DNA of 64,000 nt from Chloroflexota bacterium (GTDB lineage: Bacteria > Chloroflexota > Dehalococcoidia > Lucifugimonadales > JADFKI01). The notes beneath the pieces are model-generated. The model was not told the DNA's origin. It saw only the letters and a list, made by a program, of their open reading frames with translations, and did no database searches. A program made the position numbers and the translations under genes. The stretch spans positions 25,970 to 89,969 of the forward strand of contig VXNZ01000003.1 of NCBI GenBank assembly GCA_009840355.1. The letters are read 5' to 3'. Positions 35,282 to 44,049 of this stretch are shown piece by piece (position 1 is the first letter of the stretch; each line of letters starts with the position of its first letter).

Positions 35282-36031
35282 ATGAGCATCAAACCCATTG
35301 ACGGCGTGAACACGCTGACCTTCGACCTGTTCGGCACGGTGCTTGACCTTGCCGGCAGCTTGACGCCGCGCATCGAGGAGTTTTTGGCGCAGCGAGAATC
35401 GCCGGTTGACGCCGCCGGCTTTTGGGCGCAATGGCGGCTGCGTCAGCGCGTCGAGCAGTATCAGGATACGATTCTGATGCTCGGACACAGCGGCTACCTG
35501 ACCGCCTGCAAGTACGCCTTCATGTACACACTGCGCGCCAACAACATCGCGTTCACGCGCGAGGAAGCCGACGATTTTATGCAGGTCTGGCAGCGGCTCA
35601 AGCCCTTCGAGGACGCGGTGAACGGCTTGAGCCGTCTGAAGGGGCATTATCGGCTCGTCGGACTGTCCAACGGCGAGCCGTGGTATCTCGACCATTTGGC
35701 GAAGAACCGCATCAAGTTCGACTTCGATGCCGTAATATCGGTCGAAGAGGCAGGCGCGTTCAAGCCGCATCCGGGCGTGTATCGTAAAGCCGCACAGATA
35801 CTTGACGCCGAGGTTGGCGAGCTGATGATGGTCGCCTCGCACTCGTTCGACATTATGGGCGCGCGCGCGTGCGGCTACCGCGCCGCCTATGTGAACCGCT
35901 ACGGGCTGCCGATGGAAGAGACGCCGCATCAGCCGGACATCGTGACCGTTGACTTCGGGCAGCTCGCCGACTACCTCATCGACGGCGTCGCGCCCACGCT
36001 GCCCGACACACTGCCGTACAAGGAGGAATAA
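35282..36031 (+). CDS. HAD-superfamily hydrolase, 2-haloacid dehalogenase type
   Basis: A 249-residue HAD protein with the haloacid-dehalogenase layout: nucleophile Asp in TFDLFGTVLD, a helical cap, LSNGEPW (motif II), KPHPGVYRKA (motif III Lys) and VASHSFDIMGARACG (motif IV). Type II dehalogenases and related phosphatases share these motifs, so the true reaction is open; the SHSFDIMGA motif favours a dehalogenase. Its stop is 4 bases before the FAD oxidoreductase, with the AGGAGG of that gene inside its last codons, so the two are one operon. Confidence 0.85.
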   Translation: MSIKPIDGVNTLTFDLFGTVLDLAGSLTPRIEEFLAQRESPVDAAGFWAQWRLRQRVEQYQDTILMLGHSGYLTACKYAFMYTLRANNIAFTREEADDFMQVWQRLKPFEDAVNGLSRLKGHYRLVGLSNGEPWYLDHLAKNRIKFDFDAVISVEEAGAFKPHPGVYRKAAQILDAEVGELMMVASHSFDIMGARACGYRAAYVNRYGLPMEETPHQPDIVTVDFGQLADYLIDGVAPTLPDTLPYKEE

Positions 36032-36035
36032 GGCT

Positions 36036-37154
36036 ATGACGACCACGACTACCGACGCAATCATAGTCGGCGGCGGCGTCATCGGCTGCGCCATAGGGTA
36101 TTACCTCGCCAAGGCAGGTGTCGCCACGACCATCCTAGAGCGAGGCGAAATTGGCATGGAAGCGACGAATGCCGCGACAGGCGTGCTGTCACATTCCTAC
36201 GGCAACCCTGACGACCCGTACACGCGCCTGGTGAACACGGGCTTGAGCATGTTCCACGAACTCGCGCCGGAACTCGCGGAGGCGTCCGGCGTGGACATCG
36301 AACTCGCGCAGTGTGGCGAACTCCAACTCGCGCTTAACGAAGAGCAGGCGCATTACGAGCAGGCAGTAGCGGCAGAGCTAGGCTGGTTCGTCAACGGAGC
36401 GCAGTGGTTGGATGCGCAGAAGGTGCGCGAGATGGAGCCGCTGGTCAGTGAAGACATTGCCGGCGCGCTATTCATGCCAGAGGTGTGCCGCGTGAACAAC
36501 CAGCGGCTGAGTACGGCATACGCCCGTTCCGCTCAGCGGCTTGGCGCGTCCGTGCGCGAACACACGGAGGTCATCGGCTTGGTGCGCAGCCGTCTGCGGA
36601 TCAGCGGCGTCCGCCTCCACAGCGGAGAACTGTCCGCAGACCATGTGATTATCGCGGCTGGCCCGTGGACAGCATCCATCGCGGAAGTGCTGGGCAGCGA
36701 TGTGCCTGTGCGTCCCGTGCGCGGTGTCAACCTGAACCTGAAGCCGGTCAGTGGGAACATCAACGCGGTCGTTCACGGCGGTTGGGGCTTGCTCGCGCCG
36801 CGAAACGACGGCACGGTGGTGGTTGGCGCGACCGTGGAAGAAGCGGGTTTCGACAATCGCGTTACTGCCGGTGCGGTTCAGAGCATAATGAACATGTGCG
36901 AGCTGATAATACCTTCGCTGCGAGACGCCAGCCTGAACTGGGCGCTGTCCGGACTGCGTCCCGGCTCGCCCGACGACGCTCCGATGCTTGGCGCGGTGCC
37001 GGGCTGGCAGGGGCTGCACATCGCCACCGGGCACTTCCGCAGCGGCATCCTGCTAAGCGCCATAACGGGTAAGCTGATGGCAGAGCATATCACCGGCGAA
37101 GAGCCGGAGCTTATCGATCATTTCAGCCCGACGCGGTTCAGTCGGATGGTGTGA
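36036..37154 (+). CDS. FAD-dependent oxidoreductase (glycine/D-amino-acid oxidase type)
   Basis: A 372-residue DAO-fold flavoprotein. FAD binding is shown by AIIVGGGVIGCAIGYYLAKAG-type N-terminus, and the substrate domain by RPVRGVNLNL and NWALSGLRPGSPDDAPMLG, followed by ATGHFRSGILLSAITGKLMAE. It probably oxidises an amine or amino acid. AGGAGG precedes ATG 36036; upstream codons in frame overlap the HAD gene and are not used. No signal peptide. Confidence 0.9.
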   Translation: MTTTTTDAIIVGGGVIGCAIGYYLAKAGVATTILERGEIGMEATNAATGVLSHSYGNPDDPYTRLVNTGLSMFHELAPELAEASGVDIELAQCGELQLALNEEQAHYEQAVAAELGWFVNGAQWLDAQKVREMEPLVSEDIAGALFMPEVCRVNNQRLSTAYARSAQRLGASVREHTEVIGLVRSRLRISGVRLHSGELSADHVIIAAGPWTASIAEVLGSDVPVRPVRGVNLNLKPVSGNINAVVHGGWGLLAPRNDGTVVVGATVEEAGFDNRVTAGAVQSIMNMCELIIPSLRDASLNWALSGLRPGSPDDAPMLGAVPGWQGLHIATGHFRSGILLSAITGKLMAEHITGEEPELIDHFSPTRFSRMV

Positions 37155-37188
37155 ACTTGGAGATGCTTATATCCAGCATGCAATTTTA

Positions 37189-37286
37189 GGGTAGGGCATA
37201 GTTCAGCCTACGCCAGATCACCCTCAGCATAACCATCGCCCCTTGATGGGTAAAGGGAGCGGAGAAACGGTAATTGTGCCCTACCC
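37189..37286. repeat. Inverted-repeat element containing a dispersed palindrome
   Basis: GGGTAGGGCA (37189-37198) and TGCCCTACCC (37277-37286) are exact inverted ends around 78 bases. The centre holds a diverged copy of the CATCCTAACCTTCCCC-type palindrome (CATCGCCCCTTGATGGG). It may be a small non-autonomous mobile unit. Confidence 0.5.
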
Positions 37287-37348
37287 CAGCAAATTGCGTG
37301 GAGGCGAATAAGATTTATGGAAAGTAGTATAATCTCATATAATCTCAA

Positions 37349-37519
37349 ATGAGTGATATTCAGCCGAGCGGCGATGCTCACGATCACAAAGACCGCGCGG
37401 ACGAAAATCAGGACGACCGCATATCGATACTGACGGTCGCGCGGACATGGTGGGCGTGGTGTCTAGGTCTCATATTTGTGCTAACAATCGTCTGGATGGC
37501 GCTCGTGGCGCAGTCATAA
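37349..37519 (+). CDS. Small single-pass membrane protein (56 residues)
   Basis: An open frame from ATG 37349 to TAA 37519 encodes a charged, Asp/His-rich N-terminus (about 1-25: DAHDHKDRADENQDD) and one hydrophobic helix (about 34-54: WWAWCLGLIFVLTIVW). Composition and codon use look coding, but the RBS is poor. It lies between the FAD oxidoreductase and the luciferase-like gene. The family is unknown. Confidence 0.5.
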   Translation: MSDIQPSGDAHDHKDRADENQDDRISILTVARTWWAWCLGLIFVLTIVWMALVAQS

Positions 37520-37644
37520 CACACATAACACGGCATAAGAACCTACCGCGCGCAAATAATCGATACATGAGCTAGCAATCTGACAGATAGACTACTTCAC
37601 TGATTAACCGACTAACCCACACACGGCACAAGTAGAGGCGCATT

Positions 37645-38610
37645 ATGTCCATTAAGATTGGCGTCGGATTTGGCGGGTGGCCGTTTCCGAGCGACGACCC
37701 TGAACATCTTTGGCGATATGTGGATACCTGTGAAGCGCTGGACATCGACTCCGTCTGGCTTAGCGACCGCATCGTCTCGCCGCTTATGAATATGGAAGCG
37801 ATAGTCGCGCTTTCTTTTGCCGCCGCGCGCACGAAGAATCTAAAGTTCGGCACGAGCGTCATCGCGCTACCTCTGCGTAATCCGACCATACTCGCGAAAG
37901 AAATCGCCACGCTCGACTTCCTTTCGGGCGGTCGCAGCCTGCCTGCCGTCGGGTTGGGCACGGAAGACGCTACCGAGTATGAAGCGTGCGGCACGACTCG
38001 CAGCCGCCGCGTCAGCCGCACCGAAGAGGCGATCCAGGTGATGCGCCTGCTTTGGCAGGAAGACAATGTTACATTCCACGGCAAGCACTTTACGCTCAAC
38101 AATGTAACCATTCAGCCCAAGCCCGTCTTCCCGCCCGACGGCATGCCGCCGATATGGATTGGCGGTCGCAGCGAACCCGCGCTCCGGCGCACCGCACGCA
38201 TCGGCGACGGATGGCTCGTCTCGCAGGCGACGCCTGATGAGGTCAAAGTCGGCGTGGATAAGATCTCCACTTGGGCGGACGAATACGGCAACGACATCGA
38301 AGAAGACCACTACGGCGTCCTGACAAGCTTCTACATCGCGGACGACGCTTATGAAGCGGAGCGCATCGCCACGCCTTACATGCTGCGCCGCCGCGAGGAT
38401 GTGCACTGGCGCGAGTTCTCGTCATTCGGCAAGCCTGAGGTCATACGCGAGCTTATAGACGAGTACATCGATGCGGGTGCGGAGAAGTTCGTCATGCGGC
38501 CGGCGTGCCCGCCCGAAATGATGCAAGAGCAGCTCGAAATCCTGGGCAACGAAATCGTTCCGCACTATCACACCGCCATCGAAGGCGCGGAGGTCAAGGT
38601 CTATGCCTGA
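37645..38610 (+). CDS. Luciferase-like (LLM class) monooxygenase
   Basis: A 321-residue bacterial-luciferase-fold protein: SVWLSDRIVSP, KFGTSVIALPLRNPTILAKE, LDFLSGGRSL, VGLGTEDATEYEACG and PPIWIGGRSEPALRR are standard. It uses FMNH2 or reduced F420; the sequence does not decide which. It probably oxidises an organic substrate in the cytoplasm. Its stop overlaps the ATG of the metallo-beta-lactamase-fold gene by 8 bases, so the two enzymes are made together and may act in sequence. Confidence 0.9.
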   Translation: MSIKIGVGFGGWPFPSDDPEHLWRYVDTCEALDIDSVWLSDRIVSPLMNMEAIVALSFAAARTKNLKFGTSVIALPLRNPTILAKEIATLDFLSGGRSLPAVGLGTEDATEYEACGTTRSRRVSRTEEAIQVMRLLWQEDNVTFHGKHFTLNNVTIQPKPVFPPDGMPPIWIGGRSEPALRRTARIGDGWLVSQATPDEVKVGVDKISTWADEYGNDIEEDHYGVLTSFYIADDAYEAERIATPYMLRRREDVHWREFSSFGKPEVIRELIDEYIDAGAEKFVMRPACPPEMMQEQLEILGNEIVPHYHTAIEGAEVKVYA

Positions 38611-39469
38611 TTACACGACGACAATCGGCAATGTCGAAATACTCGCGCTGTCCGACGGCAGCATTCGCTTTGCGCCGACCGATTTCTTTCCCAGCATTCC
38701 GAAAGAAGCGTGGGAGCCGTACAGTGCCGACCTAACGCCCGACGGCGAAATGGTGATGAACCTCGGCTGCTTCCTGTTGCGCTCAGAGGGCAAGACGGTG
38801 CTCATCGACACCGGCTTGGGCTTGGACAGCGGACACTTGGACACGCTCGAAATGGGCAGGCTGCTCACCGACATGCAGGAGAAGGGCATCAGCCGCGACG
38901 ATGTGGATGTCGTCGGAATCACGCACTTGCACATCGACCATGTGGGCTGGAACTTCATGTACGACGACGACGGTGAACAGGACAGCGAAGTCGAGCGCAG
39001 CGGCGCGGCGCAAGCCACCTTCGCCAACGCGCGATACTGGGTGAACAACCTCGACTGGCGCGTGTTCACTCGCGGCGCGCTTCGCAGGCGACCGTACATC
39101 TCCGCGCAAGTGCTGCCACTACAGGAACAGGGCATCTTGGAACTGTTCGAGGGCGAGCGGCAGATAACAAGCGAAATATCCACGCTGCCCACACCCGGGC
39201 ATACACCCGGACACACAAGTTTCCTAATATCGTCGCAGGGTGAGCGCGCCGTCATCACCGGCGACGCCATCCACGCGCGCGCTCAGGCGCAAGAGACACA
39301 CTGGAGCCCGCAAGCCGACTCCAAGCCCGATATTTCCGCAGAGTCTCGGCGCATCCTGCTTGAGCGCATCGAGAGCGAGAGTGCTATGCTCATATCCGGG
39401 CACTTCCCCGCGCCCGGATTCGGCACGCTCGTGCGGGTTGAAGGCAAGCGCTACTGGCAGGCAATGTAG
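38603..39469 (+). CDS. Metallo-beta-lactamase-fold hydrolase
   Basis: A 288-residue MBL-fold enzyme with the metal motif THLHIDHVGWN, later His in PGHTPGHTS, Asp in ITGDAIH and a C-terminal ISGHFPAPGFG. It resembles the lactonase/thiolesterase-like branch (N-terminal ALSDGSIRF). It is coupled to the luciferase-like gene, so it may hydrolyse the ester or lactone formed by that monooxygenase (inference). Confidence 0.9.
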   Translation: MPDYTTTIGNVEILALSDGSIRFAPTDFFPSIPKEAWEPYSADLTPDGEMVMNLGCFLLRSEGKTVLIDTGLGLDSGHLDTLEMGRLLTDMQEKGISRDDVDVVGITHLHIDHVGWNFMYDDDGEQDSEVERSGAAQATFANARYWVNNLDWRVFTRGALRRRPYISAQVLPLQEQGILELFEGERQITSEISTLPTPGHTPGHTSFLISSQGERAVITGDAIHARAQAQETHWSPQADSKPDISAESRRILLERIESESAMLISGHFPAPGFGTLVRVEGKRYWQAM

Positions 39470-39511
39470 TCCTTATCGCCAGGTCTTTCAGGAAACTACC
39501 AGGAAACTACT

Positions 39512-40231
39512 ATGAATACAAACCGCCTTCTCTTCGGGATAATAGTTATTGGCATAGGCTTGCTGTTCTTGCTGAACAGCACAGGCGTGGCAGATCTGAA
39601 CCGCTTGCTGGACTGGTGGCCCTCGCTGATTATTCTTTATGGCGTTTGGCGTCTCATTGCGAATAGATTCCGCAGCCTGTTCTGGCCAATCGCGCTGATT
39701 GCAATCGGTGCCTTCCTTCAACTGGGCCAACTCGGATTTGACATCAGCTGGAACCGGTACTGGCCCGTCGCACTCATCGCAGTCGGCATCCTCATTTTTG
39801 GCGGCGGCTTGCAAAGGAGAAGGCGCAGACGGCGCAACTCTTCCAATCCTCACAACTCCTCATCAAGAATAATCGATGTTGATGTATCCACTTCACAGGA
39901 CGCAGATGACGCCACGCTACACGCGGTAGTCGGCTCTCAGGACAGAATTATCTCCGGCGATTTTCATGGTGGTAGCATCAATGTAGTCATGGGCAGCGGC
40001 ACCCTTGATATGCGTGATGCCAGAATCGTGGACAAGCCCGCAACCCTTGAAGTTTCTGTCGTTATGGGTGAGGTTAAGGTTCGTATCCCCATAGATTGGA
40101 GTGTACAGGTTGCAAACGCCGCAACGATGGGCGAGGTGAAAGACACGCGCTCCCAGCGAAATGAAAGCGGCAATCCCGACCTCATCATCAGTGGCAGTGT
40201 AACAATGGGCAGCCTGCAAGTCACGGACTAG
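39512..40231 (+). CDS. LiaF-like membrane protein
   Basis: A 239-residue protein with three to four N-terminal TM helices of LiaI/LiaF type (RLLFGIIVIGIGLLFLLNS, WWPSLIILYGVWRLI, FWPIALIAIGAFLQLG, YWPVALIAVGILIFGGG), a basic RRRRRRR stretch and a beta-rich C-terminal domain of repeated GS/GD strands (VVGSQDRIISGDFHGG, VVMGSGTLDMRDA, VVMGEVKVRIP). LiaF-type proteins restrain envelope-stress sensor kinases. It is the first of three related membrane genes. No LiaRS pair is next to it; the one-protein regulators are elsewhere. Confidence 0.82.
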   Translation: MNTNRLLFGIIVIGIGLLFLLNSTGVADLNRLLDWWPSLIILYGVWRLIANRFRSLFWPIALIAIGAFLQLGQLGFDISWNRYWPVALIAVGILIFGGGLQRRRRRRRNSSNPHNSSSRIIDVDVSTSQDADDATLHAVVGSQDRIISGDFHGGSINVVMGSGTLDMRDARIVDKPATLEVSVVMGEVKVRIPIDWSVQVANAATMGEVKDTRSQRNESGNPDLIISGSVTMGSLQVTD

Positions 40232-40255
40232 GCACGCGAGCGAAAGGAGGTCCTT

Positions 40256-40726
40256 ATGAAAACGAATACCAAGAGGCTGCGGATAAGCGAAAGGGACTCC
40301 ATACTGTTCGGCGTTGCAGGCGGCATGGCGGAATACTTCGACATAGACCCGACACTGGTGAGGGCGGTATGGGTAATCTTAGTGCTGGCGTCGGCCGGAA
40401 CGGCGCTTATCGCCTACATCGCCCTGGCGATAATCATGCCCAAGCATGAAACGGCATCCGGTCATTCCTCGCAGGCGGCAGATGAGAACACGGATGATTT
40501 GCCGGAAGACGCGGCAGAAGTCGTTCCGCGCAACCGCGACGAAGGACGATGGACTGCGGGCCGCAAGCTGCTGGGCTTAATGCTAATCGCGCTTGGCGGC
40601 ATCTTCCTGCTGTCCAATCTGGGCATCTTCAGCTGGTGGCGATGGGATGTGTTCTGGCCCTTGATACTCATCGGCATCGGCGCGGCGCTTATATTCGGGC
40701 GCTTCATGGGAGGGGGCGATGACTAG
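40256..40726 (+). CDS. PspC-domain membrane protein
   Basis: A 156-residue protein with an N-terminal PspC domain (LFGVAGGMAEYFDIDPTLVRAVWV, then LIAYIALAIIMPK) and two C-terminal LiaI/LiaF-type TM helices (LLGLMLIALGGIFLLSNLG, FWPLILIGIGAALIFG) joined by an acidic linker. PspC proteins sense membrane damage. AAAGGAGG precedes the start. The next gene starts 8 bases before its stop. Confidence 0.9.
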   Translation: MKTNTKRLRISERDSILFGVAGGMAEYFDIDPTLVRAVWVILVLASAGTALIAYIALAIIMPKHETASGHSSQAADENTDDLPEDAAEVVPRNRDEGRWTAGRKLLGLMLIALGGIFLLSNLGIFSWWRWDVFWPLILIGIGAALIFGRFMGGGDD

Positions 40727-41627
40727 CCGGCGATGGACAGGCGGCTTCCCCCTGTTCGCCGTGCTGCTCATCGCGCTCGGCGGCCTGCTCCTTATGCAAA
40801 CAACCGGAGTTCTTTCGTGGAACTTGTGGGCAATCATCTGGCGTCTGTGGCCCATTCTGCTCATCGCCATAGGCATAAACATCATTCTCGGCGCGCGCAT
40901 GCCTTGGGTCGCGAGTGTACTCATTGCGGCTGTACTGGCAGTAGGTATAGCTTTGGCAGCATTCTCCGGCGCGTTCACAATCAACGGATTCCGAAACGGT
41001 ACTGAAGAGATCGGCTCTTTTCATGAATTGTTGGGTGAGACGGAAAGCGTTGGCGTGAACATAAACTTCGGCGCGGGCGAACTCAGATTGGACTCGCTGC
41101 CGCCGGGTTCGCCGAATTTGGTCGAGGCTGACTTTCAAGGACGAGAAGCGGAAGTCTCGGTGAATCGCTTTGAACGCTCGGCAGCCTTGGACATCTCCAA
41201 TGGAGATTTCGACTTCGGCTTTCTCCGAATTAACGACCGTGCCATCTGGGACGTGTCACTATCGCCTAGCCCCACCATGTTCCTGGACCTGAACGCCGGC
41301 GCGTCTGAAATGACACTTGACCTCAGCAGGCTGAAAGTGCACGACCTATCGATTGACGCAGGCGCTGCTGACATCGAAATCGTCATGCCTTCAGACACCG
41401 GCAATGTCAACGCCGACATAGACATTGGCGCCGCCGACTTGATTATAATCATCCCCGAAGGCGTGGGCGCAAGGATAGATGCCGACACCGCCGCCGGCTC
41501 CCTGTCCATCGACCAGGGTCGCTTTCGGAAGCAGGGAGACTTTTACCTTTCACCGGATTTCGAAGTGTTGGCAAATAGAATATACTTGTCAATCGACTCG
41601 GGCGCGTCCAGCGTAGAAATAAGATAA
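40719..41627 (+). CDS. LiaF/toast-rack family membrane protein
   Basis: A 302-residue protein: three N-terminal TM helices (FPLFAVLLIALGGLLLMQ, IIWRLWPILLIAIGINIIL, VASVLIAAVLAVGIALAAF) and a large beta-helical extracytoplasmic domain with repeated GAG/GAxD turns (NFGAGELRLDSLP, NAGASEMTLDLSRL, DAGAADIEIVMP, DIGAADLIIIIPEG, DSGASSVEIR), as in 'toast-rack' DUF2154/DUF4097 domains. It is translationally coupled to the PspC gene, so the trio is one operon for envelope stress (inference). Confidence 0.85.
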   Translation: MTSRRWTGGFPLFAVLLIALGGLLLMQTTGVLSWNLWAIIWRLWPILLIAIGINIILGARMPWVASVLIAAVLAVGIALAAFSGAFTINGFRNGTEEIGSFHELLGETESVGVNINFGAGELRLDSLPPGSPNLVEADFQGREAEVSVNRFERSAALDISNGDFDFGFLRINDRAIWDVSLSPSPTMFLDLNAGASEMTLDLSRLKVHDLSIDAGAADIEIVMPSDTGNVNADIDIGAADLIIIIPEGVGARIDADTAAGSLSIDQGRFRKQGDFYLSPDFEVLANRIYLSIDSGASSVEIR

Positions 41628-41652
41628 GAAATAATAATATCGGAGCGCAAGC

Positions 41653-42429
41653 ATGTACCCAATCGACCTTTCGGACAAGCACGGCATCGTCTTCGGCATC
41701 GCCAACCACCGCAGCATCGCCTGGGCGATAGCGCAGATATTGCACGAAGCAGGCGCGAATCTTGCCATCGCGTATCAGAACGAGCGCGTGAAGAACAGCG
41801 TTGCCAAACTCGTGGCAGATTGGGACGATACGCCGCTTATCGAATGCGATGTTAGCGACGATGACAACGTAAAGGCGGCGTTCGACACGGTGGGGGACAA
41901 GTTCGGCTCGCTCGACATCATCGTGCACAGCATCGCGTTCGCCAACCGCAAAGACCTCGGCGGTCCCTTCGTGGACACCGACAGAGAAGGCTTTCGGCTT
42001 GCGCTAGACATCAGCGCGTATTCGCTGCTGCCGATTGCGCGCTACGGCTCGCCGCTGATGCAGCAGAATGGTGGCAGCATCCTGACGCTCACATTCCAGG
42101 CGGCGAGCCGCGTCTTCCCCGGCTATAACATCATGGGTACGGCGAAGGCGGCGCTGGAGAACGAAGTCAAGCAATTGGCGTCCGATCTCGGGCAGCAGAA
42201 TGTGCGCGTCAATGCCATATCCGCCGGCCCGCTCGACACGCTGTCTTCGCGTGTCATCAGCCACTACCGCGACATGAAGCGCATCCACGCCGAGCGCTCT
42301 CCAATGCGGCGCAACATCACCACCGACGAGGTGGCGAAGGCGGCACTGTTCCTGTGCAGCGACCTCTCCGGCGGCATCACCGGCGAAGTGCTGCATGTGG
42401 ACACGGGGTACAATATCATGGGGATATAA
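41653..42429 (+). CDS. fabI: Enoyl-ACP reductase (FabI)
   Basis: A 258-residue SDR of the FabI type, which reduces trans-2-enoyl-ACP with NAD(P)H in the last step of fatty-acid elongation. Diagnostic parts are IVFGIANHRSIAWAIAQ (cofactor loop), SIAFANRKDLGGPF, SAYSLLPIAR, the Y-x6-K catalytic pair in YNIMGTAKAALE, and SAGPLDTLSSR (substrate loop). It is a normal full-length gene and a useful core-genome anchor. It follows the stress trio by 25 bases. Confidence 0.95.
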   Translation: MYPIDLSDKHGIVFGIANHRSIAWAIAQILHEAGANLAIAYQNERVKNSVAKLVADWDDTPLIECDVSDDDNVKAAFDTVGDKFGSLDIIVHSIAFANRKDLGGPFVDTDREGFRLALDISAYSLLPIARYGSPLMQQNGGSILTLTFQAASRVFPGYNIMGTAKAALENEVKQLASDLGQQNVRVNAISAGPLDTLSSRVISHYRDMKRIHAERSPMRRNITTDEVAKAALFLCSDLSGGITGEVLHVDTGYNIMGI

Positions 42430-42487
42430 TCCATGAACCCATCTGTAATAATGCCCACTTTCGATGCTAGAGGTCATGGTGAGTTAA

Positions 42488-44008
42488 ATGGATAAATCCA
42501 CATCCAAAAACACTAACAAAAATACTGTAAATGAAGTGCTATCTGCGCCGCTTACGGCGCAGTCTTTGGAGAAGACGCAAATCTCCAAGTATCATACCAA
42601 GGGCGGACATGGTTTTGTGGCGGAAGATGCGAATAACTTCGCCGACCAACTACGTGGCAAAAAAGCCGAAGTTGTAGGGAAGTCGAACGAACTGAACGGT
42701 GCAGACCGTGTAGTGAATGGAACGTCCATTCAGTCAAAGTATTTTCAGAACGCATCCGAAACTATCGCAGCTGCATTCGACTCAAAATCTGGGAATTACC
42801 GATATGCGAGACAAGTTCTTGAAGTTCCGAAAGACCAGTATGAAGATTGCCTAAATCTGATGCGTGATCGTATCGCGCAGGGCAAAGTGCCAGGGATTAC
42901 TAATCCTTCAGACGCGGAGAAATTAGTTAAGCCCGGGACGGTAACTTACAAGCAGGCGAGAAACATCGCACGGGCGGGCAATGTTGATTCGCTGATATTT
43001 GATGCTAAGACTCAAGCCGTAACATCTTCGGCGGCATTCGGGCTTTCGTTTGCGATTAACTTCGCTTGGAGTCTATGGAATGGCTCCAGTGTAAAAGAGG
43101 CAGTCAAAGTCTCTATACAATCTGGACTAGCGTCTGGTGCCAATTCGTTTATTACTGGCGTCGTCGCGGCGCAGGTGCTAAGGACGAAGGTTGCTGCAGT
43201 CGGAGTCGTATCGGTTCGCAGCGGAGTGAAGGTTGTATCGCACACAACCATGGGACGAGCGGCTATCCATCGTATAGCCGCTGGTTCATTAGGGAAATCG
43301 GTCTATGGGGCTGCGGCGGTAAACCATGTTTCAAAGTTACTTCGAACTAACACAATAACCGCAACGGTTGCAACCGTTGCAGCGTGTACTCCTGACTTTT
43401 ACAGAGCTGCTTTTGCCGGTTCAATATCTTGGCGGCAGTTCATAAAGAATACTACTGTCAACGTTACCGGAGTTGTCTGTGGAGTTGGAGGTTGGATGGC
43501 AGGCGCAGGTGTGGGTGCGACAGTCGGAACTGCTATAATGCCCGGCGTTGGCACAACTGTAGGCGGAATTGTGGGTGGACTCTTATGCGGGCTAGTGGCT
43601 GGAACAGGGGGACACTTCGCAACTAAGGCTGCTGTCGATATGGTAGTCGATGACGATTCAAAGCGTCTCGTCGTGGCAATTGAACAGGAAGTGCAGTTGC
43701 TCGCGTTTGAGTACCTACTTACGAAGGATGAAATTGAACGCATCGTCTCAGAAATCAAGGATACCGTAAATCAGAAATGGTTGCGCCGAATGTACAAGGA
43801 GACAAATAAAGCCGACAATGACGACGCTCTCATCGAGTTCGTCCGGACCGAGTTTGAGCCGCAATTCGACACAATCGCACGGAATCGCCATAAGGTCACT
43901 CTTCCTGCACCAGAGGAAATTGAGCAGGAAGTATTGAGGCTCGCTGAGACAATAGCCAAAGATTATGAAGACGACAACCTTAATCAACTTAATCAGGCGG
44001 CCTCCTGA
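42488..44008 (+). CDS. Membrane protein with an N-terminal PD-(D/E)XK-like motif and a glycine-zipper region; unknown
   Basis: This 506-residue protein is not assigned to any family I can name with certainty. Residues 35-150 are soluble and contain KGGHGFVAEDANNF (E46), GADRVVNG (D73) and IQSKYF (Q82, K84). The E...D...QxK spacing resembles Mrr-type PD-(D/E)XK nucleases, but this is pattern reading only. Residues ~180-380 are mostly hydrophobic and include a Gly-rich zipper (about 328-378: GVGGWMAGAGVGATVG, GVGTTVGGIVGG) like membrane-inserting proteins. Residues ~385-506 are a charged helical tail. Base composition is low (25/60 and 30/60 G+C in two sampled lines, against 36/60 in fabI), which points to transfer. 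It sits between fabI and a TPP enzyme. A defence or toxin role is a hypothesis. Confidence 0.75.
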   Translation: MDKSTSKNTNKNTVNEVLSAPLTAQSLEKTQISKYHTKGGHGFVAEDANNFADQLRGKKAEVVGKSNELNGADRVVNGTSIQSKYFQNASETIAAAFDSKSGNYRYARQVLEVPKDQYEDCLNLMRDRIAQGKVPGITNPSDAEKLVKPGTVTYKQARNIARAGNVDSLIFDAKTQAVTSSAAFGLSFAINFAWSLWNGSSVKEAVKVSIQSGLASGANSFITGVVAAQVLRTKVAAVGVVSVRSGVKVVSHTTMGRAAIHRIAAGSLGKSVYGAAAVNHVSKLLRTNTITATVATVAACTPDFYRAAFAGSISWRQFIKNTTVNVTGVVCGVGGWMAGAGVGATVGTAIMPGVGTTVGGIVGGLLCGLVAGTGGHFATKAAVDMVVDDDSKRLVVAIEQEVQLLAFEYLLTKDEIERIVSEIKDTVNQKWLRRMYKETNKADNDDALIEFVRTEFEPQFDTIARNRHKVTLPAPEEIEQEVLRLAETIAKDYEDDNLNQLNQAAS

Positions 44009-44049
44009 CAAACAGACCTATCGACTGAAAAACTGAGAGACTAATCACC

